A DNA stretch of 6,764 nucleotides from an uncultured Bacteroidota bacterium (lineage in GTDB: Bacteria; Bacteroidota; Bacteroidia; B-17B0; Aurantibacillaceae). Below are positions 1 to 5,806 of the stretch, piece after piece. Position numbers and translations under genes: made by a program. The stretch's first letter is position 1. Every line of letters starts with the position of its first letter. The DNA lies in the NCBI GenBank assembly GCA_937868675.1, contig CALMNJ010000604.1:1-6764 (forward strand), in the 5' to 3' direction. The notes under the pieces are model-generated. The model was not told the DNA's origin. It saw only the letters and a program-made list of their open reading frames with translations, and searched no databases.

Positions 1-1550
1 TTGCTGTATGAGTTGAAACCGAAATAAACCGACATGCAAAGGGCCAGCATGATAAAAAGGATAAAGGCGCGGAGGCGTAATACCGCTGCACGGCGCTTAC
101 GCTCGGATGCCCGCTGCTTGCGGTCCTTTTCGGATGCAGAGTAATTCAAAAAATTCATCGCCCGGTCAAACGATGGGTCATAGCGGGAGGCCCAGGCCTG
201 ATTGGGCTTCTGATTTTTTACCCAGTTGAGCGCCATTTGCAGCTCGGGGTCGCGCCACGGAGCTGTCTTCCCCCGCTGGTTCAGCTCAGCAGACTGGGCC
301 AGGCGGATATAGAGCTTGGCGGATTCTATTTCTTCCTGCACCCATGCCATGAGGCGGTCCCAAACGCGCATCAGGCTTTCGTGCGAAATGTCGAGAACGG
401 TGTCGGGCTTTAACCCAGTACCCACAGGTGGCATAAGGAAGCTGCGCCCCGGTTTTCTGAAAAGCTCAACAATGCGCGTGACTTCTGTAATATCGGCTCC
501 CACCGCCTCGCAGGCTTCAGATATAAGACACGGTCGCCTGATGCCTCTTCCGTCGTCGCTTTTTTCAGTCAGTACACGGAACAGTTTTTCGCAGGTTTCC
601 CTGCCCCGCTCTCCGCCGATCTCCTTATAGGCCTCTTCGGCGTGCAGTGACAGGGCGTTGTTCATCGTGCCGATCGCTTCATAGTGCCGTAAATCGATCG
701 GCTCGTCAGGCTGGCTGTGATCCCGCCAGTAATCCCATGTTCGCATTAGGGCGTGCTGCAAAATAGGAAGCTGGTCGGGGCTATCGCCCACATCGTTGAG
801 AAGCCTCAAAAGCAGAGCCTGCGACATTTCAGCACCACCCACTGCAACCGGTCCGGTTATAGCGGCCTTGCGCTCCTCACGGGTCATGCGCGGAATAAGG
901 TATTGCCCGTTATTGATGGCCTCGGGCAAGCCGCGGAAACCGGTGCAGTCGCCCAGAAAATCGGAGCGCATAGTGAATACGACATAAATAGGAACAGCAA
1001 CGTATTGAGAGGCGGCAAGTAGTAAATTGATAAAGCTTACCGAATCGCGCTTGTCCCTGTTCTCGGTTTTTTCGTATTTGGAAAAACGGAAAAGCTCCTC
1101 AAACTGATCCACTACAATGAGCAGGTTAAGCGCATTATGGCCGGCAAGCTGCCTCACCGCTTCGCCGATACCGTTATCGCTACGCCGCAACATTGCCTCA
1201 ATGATTTGGGGCGATGCGGTTGTAATTTCGGCCTCACCCAGAATTTCGGCCGAGCACATGGCCTGCGCTAGGTTACCGATGGGATCGTTGCCAGGCCTCA
1301 AGGTACAGATGCGCCAACCGGAACCTGCCGAGGAAAGAAAACCGGAGTGAAGTGCCGGTAGCAATCCTGATTTGATGAGCGAGGACTTGCCGCTGCCCGA
1401 TGCTCCTATTACCGCCAGGAAGCGGGTTTTATTAAGCTTGGCTAATAATTCGTCAATCTGTTTTTCACGTCCAAAAAACAAATGCTCCTCTTCTTCTTCA
1501 AAAGAGCGCAGTCCTGGAAAGGGATTGAAGTATTTTTCTTCCGCATTCAT
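1..1550 (-). CDS. nSTAND1-type P-loop NTPase with C-terminal membrane segment, partial (3' end beyond left edge)
   Basis: Translating the minus strand from the ATG at 1550 gives 516 uninterrupted codons running off the left edge. The N-terminus reads PFPGLRSFEEEEHLFFGRE, the usual lead-in of nSTAND1 NTPases. Walker A is GASGSGKSS (residues 48-56) and Walker B is LLIVVDQFEELF (about 142-153, Asp147 with Glu150/151). Later come MRSDFLGDC, which fits a sensor-type segment, and ILQHALMRTWDYW, a typical STAND winged-helix signature. Near residues 470-495 a very basic stretch (KDRKQRASERKRR) precedes a hydrophobic helix (AFILFIMLALCMSVYFGF), so the NTPase part should be cytoplasmic. In this family WD40, TPR or other sensor repeats often follow; that part is not in the window. 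The start overlaps the stop of the TIR gene by 4 nt (ATGA), implying translational coupling. By family knowledge, ATP-driven oligomerisation upon ligand sensing is expected. The family call is firm; the ligand is unknown. Confidence 0.93.
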   Translation of the reverse strand, partial: MNAEEKYFNPFPGLRSFEEEEEHLFFGREKQIDELLAKLNKTRFLAVIGASGSGKSSLIKSGLLPALHSGFLSSAGSGWRICTLRPGNDPIGNLAQAMCSAEILGEAEITTASPQIIEAMLRRSDNGIGEAVRQLAGHNALNLLIVVDQFEELFRFSKYEKTENRDKRDSVSFINLLLAASQYVAVPIYVVFTMRSDFLGDCTGFRGLPEAINNGQYLIPRMTREERKAAITGPVAVGGAEMSQALLLRLLNDVGDSPDQLPILQHALMRTWDYWRDHSQPDEPIDLRHYEAIGTMNNALSLHAEEAYKEIGGERGRETCEKLFRVLTEKSDDGRGIRRPCLISEACEAVGADITEVTRIVELFRKPGRSFLMPPVGTGLKPDTVLDISHESLMRVWDRLMAWVQEEIESAKLYIRLAQSAELNQRGKTAPWRDPELQMALNWVKNQKPNQAWASRYDPSFDRAMNFLNYSASEKDRKQRASERKRRAAVLRLRAFILFIMLALCMSVYFGFNSYS

Positions 1551-3082
1551 GTTTCAAGCTCTTTTACAAATTCGTCGATCGCTTCCAAATTATTGCCCGC
1601 GATGCTGATAACCTGTACCTCATGAGAGCGGAATCTTTCCTTTTGTGGCGTCAGGGGTTCGGCCACGCAAACGGTTTTCACTTTCAGCGGCTGCCTGCGC
1701 CCATAGCCAGCCGCCTTCATCAGGTCGCGGGTTTTCGCGCGAAGCCAAAGCTCATTGCCTGCACCATAATAGATCAGGACGGCGTCGCAGGATTTAAGGT
1801 TTTCCTGATGATCGAGGCGCAATTCGGTCTGATCTCCGTCAAAGGCTGGAATGATGACCTCAAAGCCTTTGTTAAATAACGCATCCTCAACGGGCCTGAT
1901 CGCCTGCGAGTCGGGCTGGTCACAGATCAGATAAATTTTTTTTACGCCGTTGCCGTCCTCTTTTCCGCTTTCCGGAAAGTTAGTTTCCTGTTCCGGTTTT
2001 TGTAATTTGTCCTCAATGGCGAACTTTAGATCTTCAAGCGGTCCTATCAGCAAATCGGCACCGGAAAGCAGCCTGTCGCTTCGCTTTAATTCTTCGAGGA
2101 ACGCGCTTTGTCTTTCGTCGCCCGCTCGTATTTCTGCCGGCATCCAGATGACGCGGGGCATTTTTTTTTCGCTGCTCAAGGCCGCCGCAATTTCGTTTTG
2201 CAGCTGTATCCTGGATTTATTGGTGCCCTCGGGCACTAATCCGAAATTAGAGCCGATCATGTGCACACTTAATTCGCAGCAGCGCAAAGCGTTGTTTACG
2301 TCGGTCTCGTATTCGTGAGCCTCGAGCGGCAAATTTTTATCAGGAAGCACCTGGTAACCTTTCTCGGACAAATGGCGTTTGATGGCTTCACGATTCTCCT
2401 TAATATCCGAGCTTGTTTCGGCAAGGTAAATGCCCTGTGGCGCCTTCACGCCATCGTTTGTTTTAGTCGCGCTTCCGGCTGCTGGGGTGCTGAGTGTCTG
2501 TACCGGTTTTAGCGCCGTCTCCGCGTTCTTTTTTTTCTCTATTTCCGTCAAAAGCGCGGCAATGTCATAAGCCAAATCGTTTAACTTAGACCAATAGGCA
2601 AGCTGGTATTCCTTTCCATAAAGGTTTCCGTACTCAACGGCGCGGCCGCTGTCGGCGTCCATTTTATAAAACTCGTATCCAAGAAGGCCCTGTATTATTT
2701 CGGCCTGATGTGATAATTCGACAGGAGTTTTGATGACCTTAAGAATTCGGCACTTGTTGCCGATAAATGCGCCGATGTTATTTTCTGAAATTTTATAGAA
2801 TTCGGTCACCTCGCGCATGCACCATTCGGATTTAATATAGCGTGGAGAATGTACCGAAACCAGTATGGCAATTTCGTTCAGCTGCTGAATGATCTCGTTG
2901 CCGAACTGGTCATTGCCTGTTAAGTGCTTGTCGCGCCAGATAACGGGCCGGTAACCGAGCAGCTGCGACAGGCGCAGTTCAAGAGAGCGATGAAGCTCGC
3001 TGATCCAGCCGGGCTCGCCGGGTATCATGGGCTCATCATCAATGTGGGCGTAGCTGATAAATATGTCTTTGTTAAACTTCAT
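1547..3082 (-). CDS. TIR domain protein with two additional TIR-like domains
   Basis: This 511-residue protein starts at the ATG at 3082. The reading frame extends upstream to a GTG at 3118, but the TIR domain begins at once after the ATG (MKFNKDIFISYAHIDD), so 3082 is preferred. Domain 1 (about 5-175) is a TIR domain: FISYAHIDD, VIWRDKHLTGND (box-2 region) and SEWCMREVTEF, whose Glu91 is in the position of the catalytic Glu of TIR NADases. A low-complexity linker (about 183-213) follows. Domain 2 (about 216-355) starts GIYLAETSSDIKENREAIK and has LSVHMIGSNFGLVPEG, a TIR-like fold often found beside nSTAND1 proteins. Domain 3 (about 376-500) starts KKIYLICDQPDSQAIRP and has CDAVLIYYGAGNELWLR. 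Only domain 1 shows the WCxxE catalytic pattern; domains 2 and 3 are probably sensory or scaffolding (inference). There is no signal peptide or membrane segment. It is coupled to the STAND gene by an ATGA overlap, so the two products probably act together. NAD+ cleavage or nucleotide signalling is inferred from the family. Confidence 0.92.
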   Translation of the reverse strand: MKFNKDIFISYAHIDDEPMIPGEPGWISELHRSLELRLSQLLGYRPVIWRDKHLTGNDQFGNEIIQQLNEIAILVSVHSPRYIKSEWCMREVTEFYKISENNIGAFIGNKCRILKVIKTPVELSHQAEIIQGLLGYEFYKMDADSGRAVEYGNLYGKEYQLAYWSKLNDLAYDIAALLTEIEKKKNAETALKPVQTLSTPAAGSATKTNDGVKAPQGIYLAETSSDIKENREAIKRHLSEKGYQVLPDKNLPLEAHEYETDVNNALRCCELSVHMIGSNFGLVPEGTNKSRIQLQNEIAAALSSEKKMPRVIWMPAEIRAGDERQSAFLEELKRSDRLLSGADLLIGPLEDLKFAIEDKLQKPEQETNFPESGKEDGNGVKKIYLICDQPDSQAIRPVEDALFNKGFEVIIPAFDGDQTELRLDHQENLKSCDAVLIYYGAGNELWLRAKTRDLMKAAGYGRRQPLKVKTVCVAEPLTPQKERFRSHEVQVISIAGNNLEAIDEFVKELET

Positions 3083-3095
3083 AATTTCCAGGAAA

Positions 3096-3105
3096 AGGAT
3101 ATCCT
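3096..3105. other. 10-bp palindrome in the TIR gene leader
   Basis: The sequence aggatatcct is a perfect palindrome ending 13 nt before the TIR start codon at 3082. It lies in the roughly 80-nt gap between the end of the decayed gene and the TIR gene. It could be an operator half-pair or a small leader hairpin; a 10-bp palindrome is also expected by chance now and then, so this is only a note. Confidence 0.2.
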
Positions 3106-3163
3106 GTGTTATTCTCACGTAAGCGTTGGGATACCTGTAAACCGTTTCTTAAGGAATGTTTTC

Positions 3164-3531
3164 TTACGAAATGATTTGCTGGTAATTGCTGAGCAGCCTC
3201 AGCTCTTCATTGCGTATTTTAATATACGTCCCGGAGAGGTCGTAGATTCCAATTTAATTTTGTTTTATCGCGGCCTGTTTTGTTTTGTACACTCGTACGC
3301 TATCGAAATAAATTTATTATCATAAAACCATCCGCCTATTATTTGCGAGTGTGTTTGAGCGTGAATAAACACCCTTTCCAACCCCTCCCTTCCAAAACAA
3401 TTCTGTGTATCGGAGTATGCCACTCAAATGCCCGATACAGGAGTTGTAAGCCCATACGTAAATACGGTGAATCCGTCCTTGTTTTTTGGTTTTTGGCTAA
3501 TTTCCCAAATTTGATCTGTAATTGACGCCAT
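3164..3531 (-). pseudogene. Decayed small gene of an uncharacterised Bacteroidota family (two nonsense codons, one frameshift)
   Basis: The minus strand from the ATG at 3531 reads MASITDQIWEISQKPKNKDG, then FTVFTYGLTTPVSGI, then TGA at 3426-3424. In the same frame it continues as sensible protein: VAYSDTQNCFGREGLERVF, then IHAQTHSQIIGGWFYDNKF. At 3315-3306 one T appears to be missing; shifting frame at 3310 gives YFDSVRVYKTKQAAIKQN, a TAA at 3256-3254, then IGIYDLSGTYIKIRNEELRL, ending at TAA 3164. Repaired, it would be about 122 residues. The pattern G(I)xVAYxxTQNxFGxEGL...GGW...KFYFDSVRV...IxIYDL matches, from memory, a small uncharacterised family of Bacteroidota proteins; I know no function. 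Both nonsense codons are one substitution from sense codons (for example TCA to TGA, CAA to TAA). The first copy of the 32-bp repeat ends 20 nt before the ATG. Sequencing error could explain one lesion but hardly three. The 35-residue first segment might still be translated. Confidence 0.72.
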
Positions 3532-3551
3532 GCTTATTGATTTTAGAACAC

Positions 3552-3583
3552 GCCTACTCTTTTCCGTTTTCGGCTTCCCGGTT
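3552..3583 (-). repeat. 32-bp direct repeat, copy 1 (leader of the decayed gene)
   Basis: The plus strand contains gcctactct, then t, then ttccgttttcggcttcccgg and tt. It matches 4280-4311 at 31 of 32 positions; the only difference is t at 3561 versus g at 4289. The copy ends 20 nt before the ATG at 3531 of the decayed gene, and both copies are followed, in the sense direction, by a shared TAAAAT 7-8 nt before the ATG. The two copies have the same orientation and start 728 bp apart. The identity is seen directly; a role as leader, regulatory site or recombination site is inference. Confidence 0.9.
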
Positions 3584-3597
3584 TATTAATAATTAGA

Positions 3598-3631
3598 AGG
3601 TTAGTTACGACACCCGGCGAGCTAACCTCGC
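3598..3631. other. Two overlapping, mutually exclusive hairpins
   Basis: On the plus strand aggttag (3598-3604) pairs with ctaacct (3622-3628), while gcgag (3617-3621) pairs with ctcgc (3627-3631) around the loop ctaac. The two stems share bases and cannot both form. The arrangement resembles alternative structures of regulatory leaders, but there is no anti-terminator context or U tract to support that. It lies between a strong hairpin (3645-3688) and copy 1 of the 32-bp repeat. Confidence 0.4.
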
Positions 3632-3644
3632 CTATCTCCCTTAT

Positions 3645-3688
3645 CAACCGGCCCTTCATCGGCAATACAGAACCGAATGGGCCGGCTG
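3645..3688 (-). terminator. Strong hairpin downstream of the caspase-like gene, possible terminator
   Basis: The plus strand has caaccggccc (3645-3654) and gggccggctg (3679-3688), a 10-bp stem with one mismatch. In RNA from the minus strand that mismatch becomes a G:U wobble, so the stem is complete in the direction of the genes. Inside, catcgg- and ccgat-like bases can extend it. It lies about 45 nt after the stop codon at 3733. No clear U tract follows, so a classical intrinsic terminator is not certain; it may instead protect the 3' end of the mRNA or be a recombination or protein-binding structure. Confidence 0.45.
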
Positions 3689-3694
3689 ATTGAA

Positions 3695-3707
3695 CTGCAT
3701 AATGCAG
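3695..3707. other. Short perfect inverted repeat (6-1-6)
   Basis: The bases ctgcat-a-atgcag form a perfect inverted repeat 26 nt after the end of the caspase-like gene. It could be a dimeric repressor site or part of the hairpin cluster at 3598-3688. It stands in a 149-bp gap that otherwise holds only hairpins. Confidence 0.3.
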
Positions 3708-3732
3708 ATATCGGCGCTCAGTTTTTAAAATA

Positions 3733-4260
3733 TTATCTTGGGTTAAATTGCGTCAGGCCCGCCCCATTGGTTACCGTTACTGCGGCTCCCTTGATTGAGA
3801 AGCCTGTTCCCACGGCGTAATCCATGAGCGTCTTATCGTCTCCCACGATATTATAATGAACTATAATTAAATCGTTGGCGCCATAAACCCTTATCTTCAT
3901 AAAGTCCGCCAATTGCTGAGCAAAATTGGTCGGGTTCGTGTTTGCCAGTTGACCTGTGCTACAGCTAACCAAAACAATTTTATCCGTATTCTTACTGGTA
4001 ATACCGGCTATACCGGATAGTTTTGCTCCCAATTCATTTCCCGAGCTGCAATTAACAATTTTAGTGGGGTTTCCGTGAGCGACCACATAAACCGTATTCT
4101 TAGCCGTTAATTCTTTTGTGGGATTAAGTATAGCGGTTGTCGGGAAATCTTTAAAGTGATAAGCGTTGCTTTCGCCCGTGTTTTTTTTAAGCAGCCCTAT
4201 AGCAATAGTTACGAAATCGGTGGCGACGCCCGTTGGTTTGTCGTTTTCAAAAATGATCAT
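3733..4260 (-). CDS. Stand-alone caspase-clan (C80/CHAT-like) cysteine peptidase domain protein
   Basis: This is a 175-residue protein whose start is the ATG at 4260, 19 nt after copy 2 of the 32-bp repeat. The core has a strand ending in His-Gly (VYVVAHGNPTKI, His62-Gly63), a spacer helix (NELGAKLSGIAG), then a strand ending in Cys (DKIVLVSCSTGQL, Cys100). Hydrophobic strand plus HG, then hydrophobic strand plus SC about 38 residues later, is the catalytic dyad layout of clan CD enzymes such as C80 toxin autoproteases, CHAT and caspases. At 175 residues it is just the catalytic domain, with no prodomain, signal peptide or membrane segment. By family knowledge it would cleave proteins after a specific residue, often once activated by a ligand or partner; the target is unknown. 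It lies 153 bp after the CHAP gene, upstream of the TIR/STAND pair. The DNA is visibly more A/T-rich than the STAND gene. The fold assignment rests on motifs alone, and an inactive or non-peptidase relative is possible. Confidence 0.72.
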   Translation of the reverse strand: MIIFENDKPTGVATDFVTIAIGLLKKNTGESNAYHFKDFPTTAILNPTKELTAKNTVYVVAHGNPTKIVNCSSGNELGAKLSGIAGITSKNTDKIVLVSCSTGQLANTNPTNFAQQLADFMKIRVYGANDLIIVHYNIVGDDKTLMDYAVGTGFSIKGAAVTVTNGAGLTQFNPR

Positions 4261-4279
4261 AGCATAAATTTTATGTGTT

Positions 4280-4311
4280 GCCTACTCTGTTCCGTTTTCG
4301 GCTTCCCGGTT
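4280..4311 (-). repeat. 32-bp direct repeat, copy 2 (leader of the caspase-like gene)
   Basis: The plus strand contains gcctactct, then g, then ttccgttttcggcttcccgg and tt, one mismatch from copy 1 at 3552-3583. It ends 19 nt before the ATG at 4260, nearly the same spacing as copy 1 has to its own downstream gene, although the two genes are unrelated. Outside the 32 bp, only the TAAAAT element near each start is still shared; the sequence upstream of each copy differs. Confidence 0.9.
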
Positions 4312-4393
4312 ATTTGTTTAAATGAATTTATTCGCACGCTTGTGTGACGTGGCTGTTACAGTACGGTCATCAGCGTCGCTGCATTCCGTTGCT

Positions 4394-4412
4394 AAGCCAA
4401 CGCCCCTGGCTT
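4394..4412 (-). terminator. Short hairpin directly after the CHAP gene
   Basis: The bases aagcca (4394-4399) and tggctt (4407-4412) form a perfect 6-bp stem around a 7-base loop. The hairpin begins 1 nt after the CHAP stop codon (TGA at 4416-4414) in the sense direction. No U run follows, so termination would be weak at best. The rest of the 153-bp gap to the next gene contains copy 2 of the 32-bp repeat and nothing else that I recognise. Confidence 0.3.
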
Positions 4413-4413
4413 G

Positions 4414-4890
4414 TCAGGCAAGTATTACCTCATCGAGGCATTTTGGGTGAACGAACAGAACGCCTTTTCCGTATTTTCTTTTTCGCCTCATTACCTCGCC
4501 GCCGTTGCTTTGATTGGTTAGCGATGTGTTCCCTTCTATTGTTTCAAAATAAACGTTATCAATTTTTTTTACGAAAATTCCGGTATGATCGTATCGTCCG
4601 TCCATTTCCCAATCAAAGAAAACAATGTCGCCGGGTTGTGGATTTTCTGTTACCCTGCTACTTTCCTTAAAAGTTTTTACGGCGGTCTGGCAGCCGGCAA
4701 ATCCTTTCAGAAAGCCAATGTTGCCCAGAGGGAAGCCGGCATTGTGATAACACCAGCTCACAAATATTCCACACCATGCAACTCCATCGTATCCAAACCA
4801 GACTCCGTATTTTGTTTTGTTTGAGTTGGGGGGCACCTCGGTAGTGCCGATTTCTTTTTCAGCCACTTCAATTATTTTTTTTGTGTCCAT
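4414..4890 (-). CDS. CHAP-domain cysteine hydrolase (peptidoglycan amidase/endopeptidase type)
   Basis: From the ATG at 4890 this gives 158 residues. The CHAP/NlpC-P60-like pattern is complete: MDTKKIIEVAEKEIGTTE as the leading helix, then VAWCGIFVSWCYHNAGFP with the nucleophile Cys40, QPGDIVFFDWEMDGRYDHTG with His102, and TIEGNTS with Glu119/Asn121 as third residue. By family knowledge such enzymes cut amide bonds in peptidoglycan stem peptides; related folds also act on other amides. There is no signal peptide, so the product would need lysis, a secretion system or a cytoplasmic substrate. The frame stays open to an ATG at 4983, which would add 31 residues (MGYGWRLDPQKLIQLSGKGF and onward). 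The 4890 start is preferred because it coincides with the domain edge and has an A-rich leader, but the longer form is possible. If 4890 is right, 4891-5108 is a 218-bp gap without a recognised gene or promoter. Confidence 0.85.
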   Translation of the reverse strand: MDTKKIIEVAEKEIGTTEVPPNSNKTKYGVWFGYDGVAWCGIFVSWCYHNAGFPLGNIGFLKGFAGCQTAVKTFKESSRVTENPQPGDIVFFDWEMDGRYDHTGIFVKKIDNVYFETIEGNTSLTNQSNGGEVMRRKRKYGKGVLFVHPKCLDEVILA

Positions 4891-5108
4891 TTTGATTCCA
4901 TTTTTTAGACTTTTGAATGCGGAAAAGCCCTTACCGCTGAGTTGAATTAATTTTTGAGGATCTAAACGCCAGCCATAGCCCATACCATGCCGGCACCCGA
5001 AGGATGTTGCAGATGTCGCTTTCTACCCCTGCTATTAATAGGTTACAGAAATAGGTCAGATGAAAATTTCGCCTGCCTTCCGGTTTTACGTAACAGGTTC
5101 TATTTGCC

Positions 5109-5774
5109 CTACACGGTATTGGATTTAATGAGCATCAGGTTTCGCGTAAGCTTTAGCACATGGGCCGCATTGGTGTTTTTACAATAGTATTCGAAATGAT
5201 TGAATATATCGCTGTGATTTTCGCCAAAGAACAGCACCACTTTCATGATGTCATTCTGGTTGCCACCCGCGGCCTGCAATGCGAGATACGCCCCCACGAC
5301 CATGCTGCGCTGCTTATACGACAAGCCTTCACCATAAGAGCCGCTGCGTGGTGCAGTGAGGTTTGGCTCGTTAATAATTATGCCTGCAGCAGGTGCATGA
5401 TAGCCTATATTCCGCTCCATTACTGCATGCGTGGCGGTAAGGGTGCCGGCGGTGATGCTGTTAATTGCCGCCTCCGCCCGTGCCTTGTCATTTTGGTTGC
5501 TATGGTCCTCGCCCAACATTACTATTGAAACCGAAGCGGCCGGCGCAGCCAGGAAAAGCTTCCTGGGCTCATCCATGGCGTTTTTGTAGCTGGCCTTAAA
5601 TTCTGTTTTTGTGGCCTGCCTGTCGGCTGTAGTCGGCTTGTTGGTTATACCGCCTGTGTTAAGCAGGTCGTTAATGGTTTTTATAAGTGCTTTGCTTAAG
5701 TCGCCTTCATTTAATGTGCGGCCTCCGTTCAAATACAAACGTTCGGCAAAGTCGCTTTGTGATACTGTATACAT
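5109..5774 (-). CDS. GxxH-motif protein resembling the EreA/ChaN/TraB (TIKI) superfamily
   Basis: This is a 221-residue protein starting at the ATG at 5774, with an A/T-rich leader (aaaattataaaaat). After a helical, polar N-terminal part (1-75), a hydrophobic strand leads to GEDH (88-91, in SIVMLGEDHSNQ). HAVMERNIGYH follows, with Glu120, and near the C-terminus another hydrophobic strand leads to GENH (184-187, in VVLFFGENHSDIF). Two GxxH motifs plus conserved acidic residues after a strand are the hallmark of the EreA/ChaN/TraB/TIKI superfamily, where they form a metal or catalytic site (haem-binding ChaN, macrolide esterase EreA, TIKI metalloproteases). The assignment is by motif only; a substrate cannot be named. 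There is no signal peptide or membrane segment. The gene follows the DUF2589 gene by 32 nt and is very likely co-transcribed with it. Confidence 0.6.
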   Translation of the reverse strand: MYTVSQSDFAERLYLNGGRTLNEGDLSKALIKTINDLLNTGGITNKPTTADRQATKTEFKASYKNAMDEPRKLFLAAPAASVSIVMLGEDHSNQNDKARAEAAINSITAGTLTATHAVMERNIGYHAPAAGIIINEPNLTAPRSGSYGEGLSYKQRSMVVGAYLALQAAGGNQNDIMKVVLFFGENHSDIFNHFEYYCKNTNAAHVLKLTRNLMLIKSNTV

Positions 5775-5806
5775 ATTTTTATAATTTTAAAGTGAAACTA
5801 TTTAAA

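Noticed and set aside
316..1608. Plus-strand open frames over the left end (316-630, 753-1022, 796-987, 1117-1350, 1372-1608)
   Set aside because: They are shadows of the minus-strand STAND gene, which has full-length motif support. For example, the plus frame at 1372 lies opposite the Walker A codons.
3082..3118. GTG start at 3118 for the TIR gene
   Set aside because: It would add 12 residues without homology before the TIR domain; the ATG at 3082 sits exactly at the domain edge.
2924..3525. Plus-strand open frames 2924-3325 and 3280-3525
   Set aside because: They lie opposite the TIR start region and the decayed gene. Their translations show no recognisable domain, whereas the minus strand gives a coherent protein.
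3164..3531. Recoded gene (TGA or TAA read as amino acids)
   Set aside because: A frameshift is needed as well, and every intact gene in the window ends at standard TGA, TAA or TAG codons, so decay is the simpler explanation.
3552..4311. Integron cassette or CRISPR interpretation of the direct repeats
   Set aside because: There are only two copies 728 bp apart with a gene between them, no regular spacers, and no matching GTTRRRY/RYYYAAC core pair of an attC site.
5060..5095. Possible third copy of the 32-bp repeat upstream of the CHAP gene
   Set aside because: Only a short stretch (aaccggaag on the minus strand) resembles the repeat and needs gaps to align; the spacing to the start also differs.
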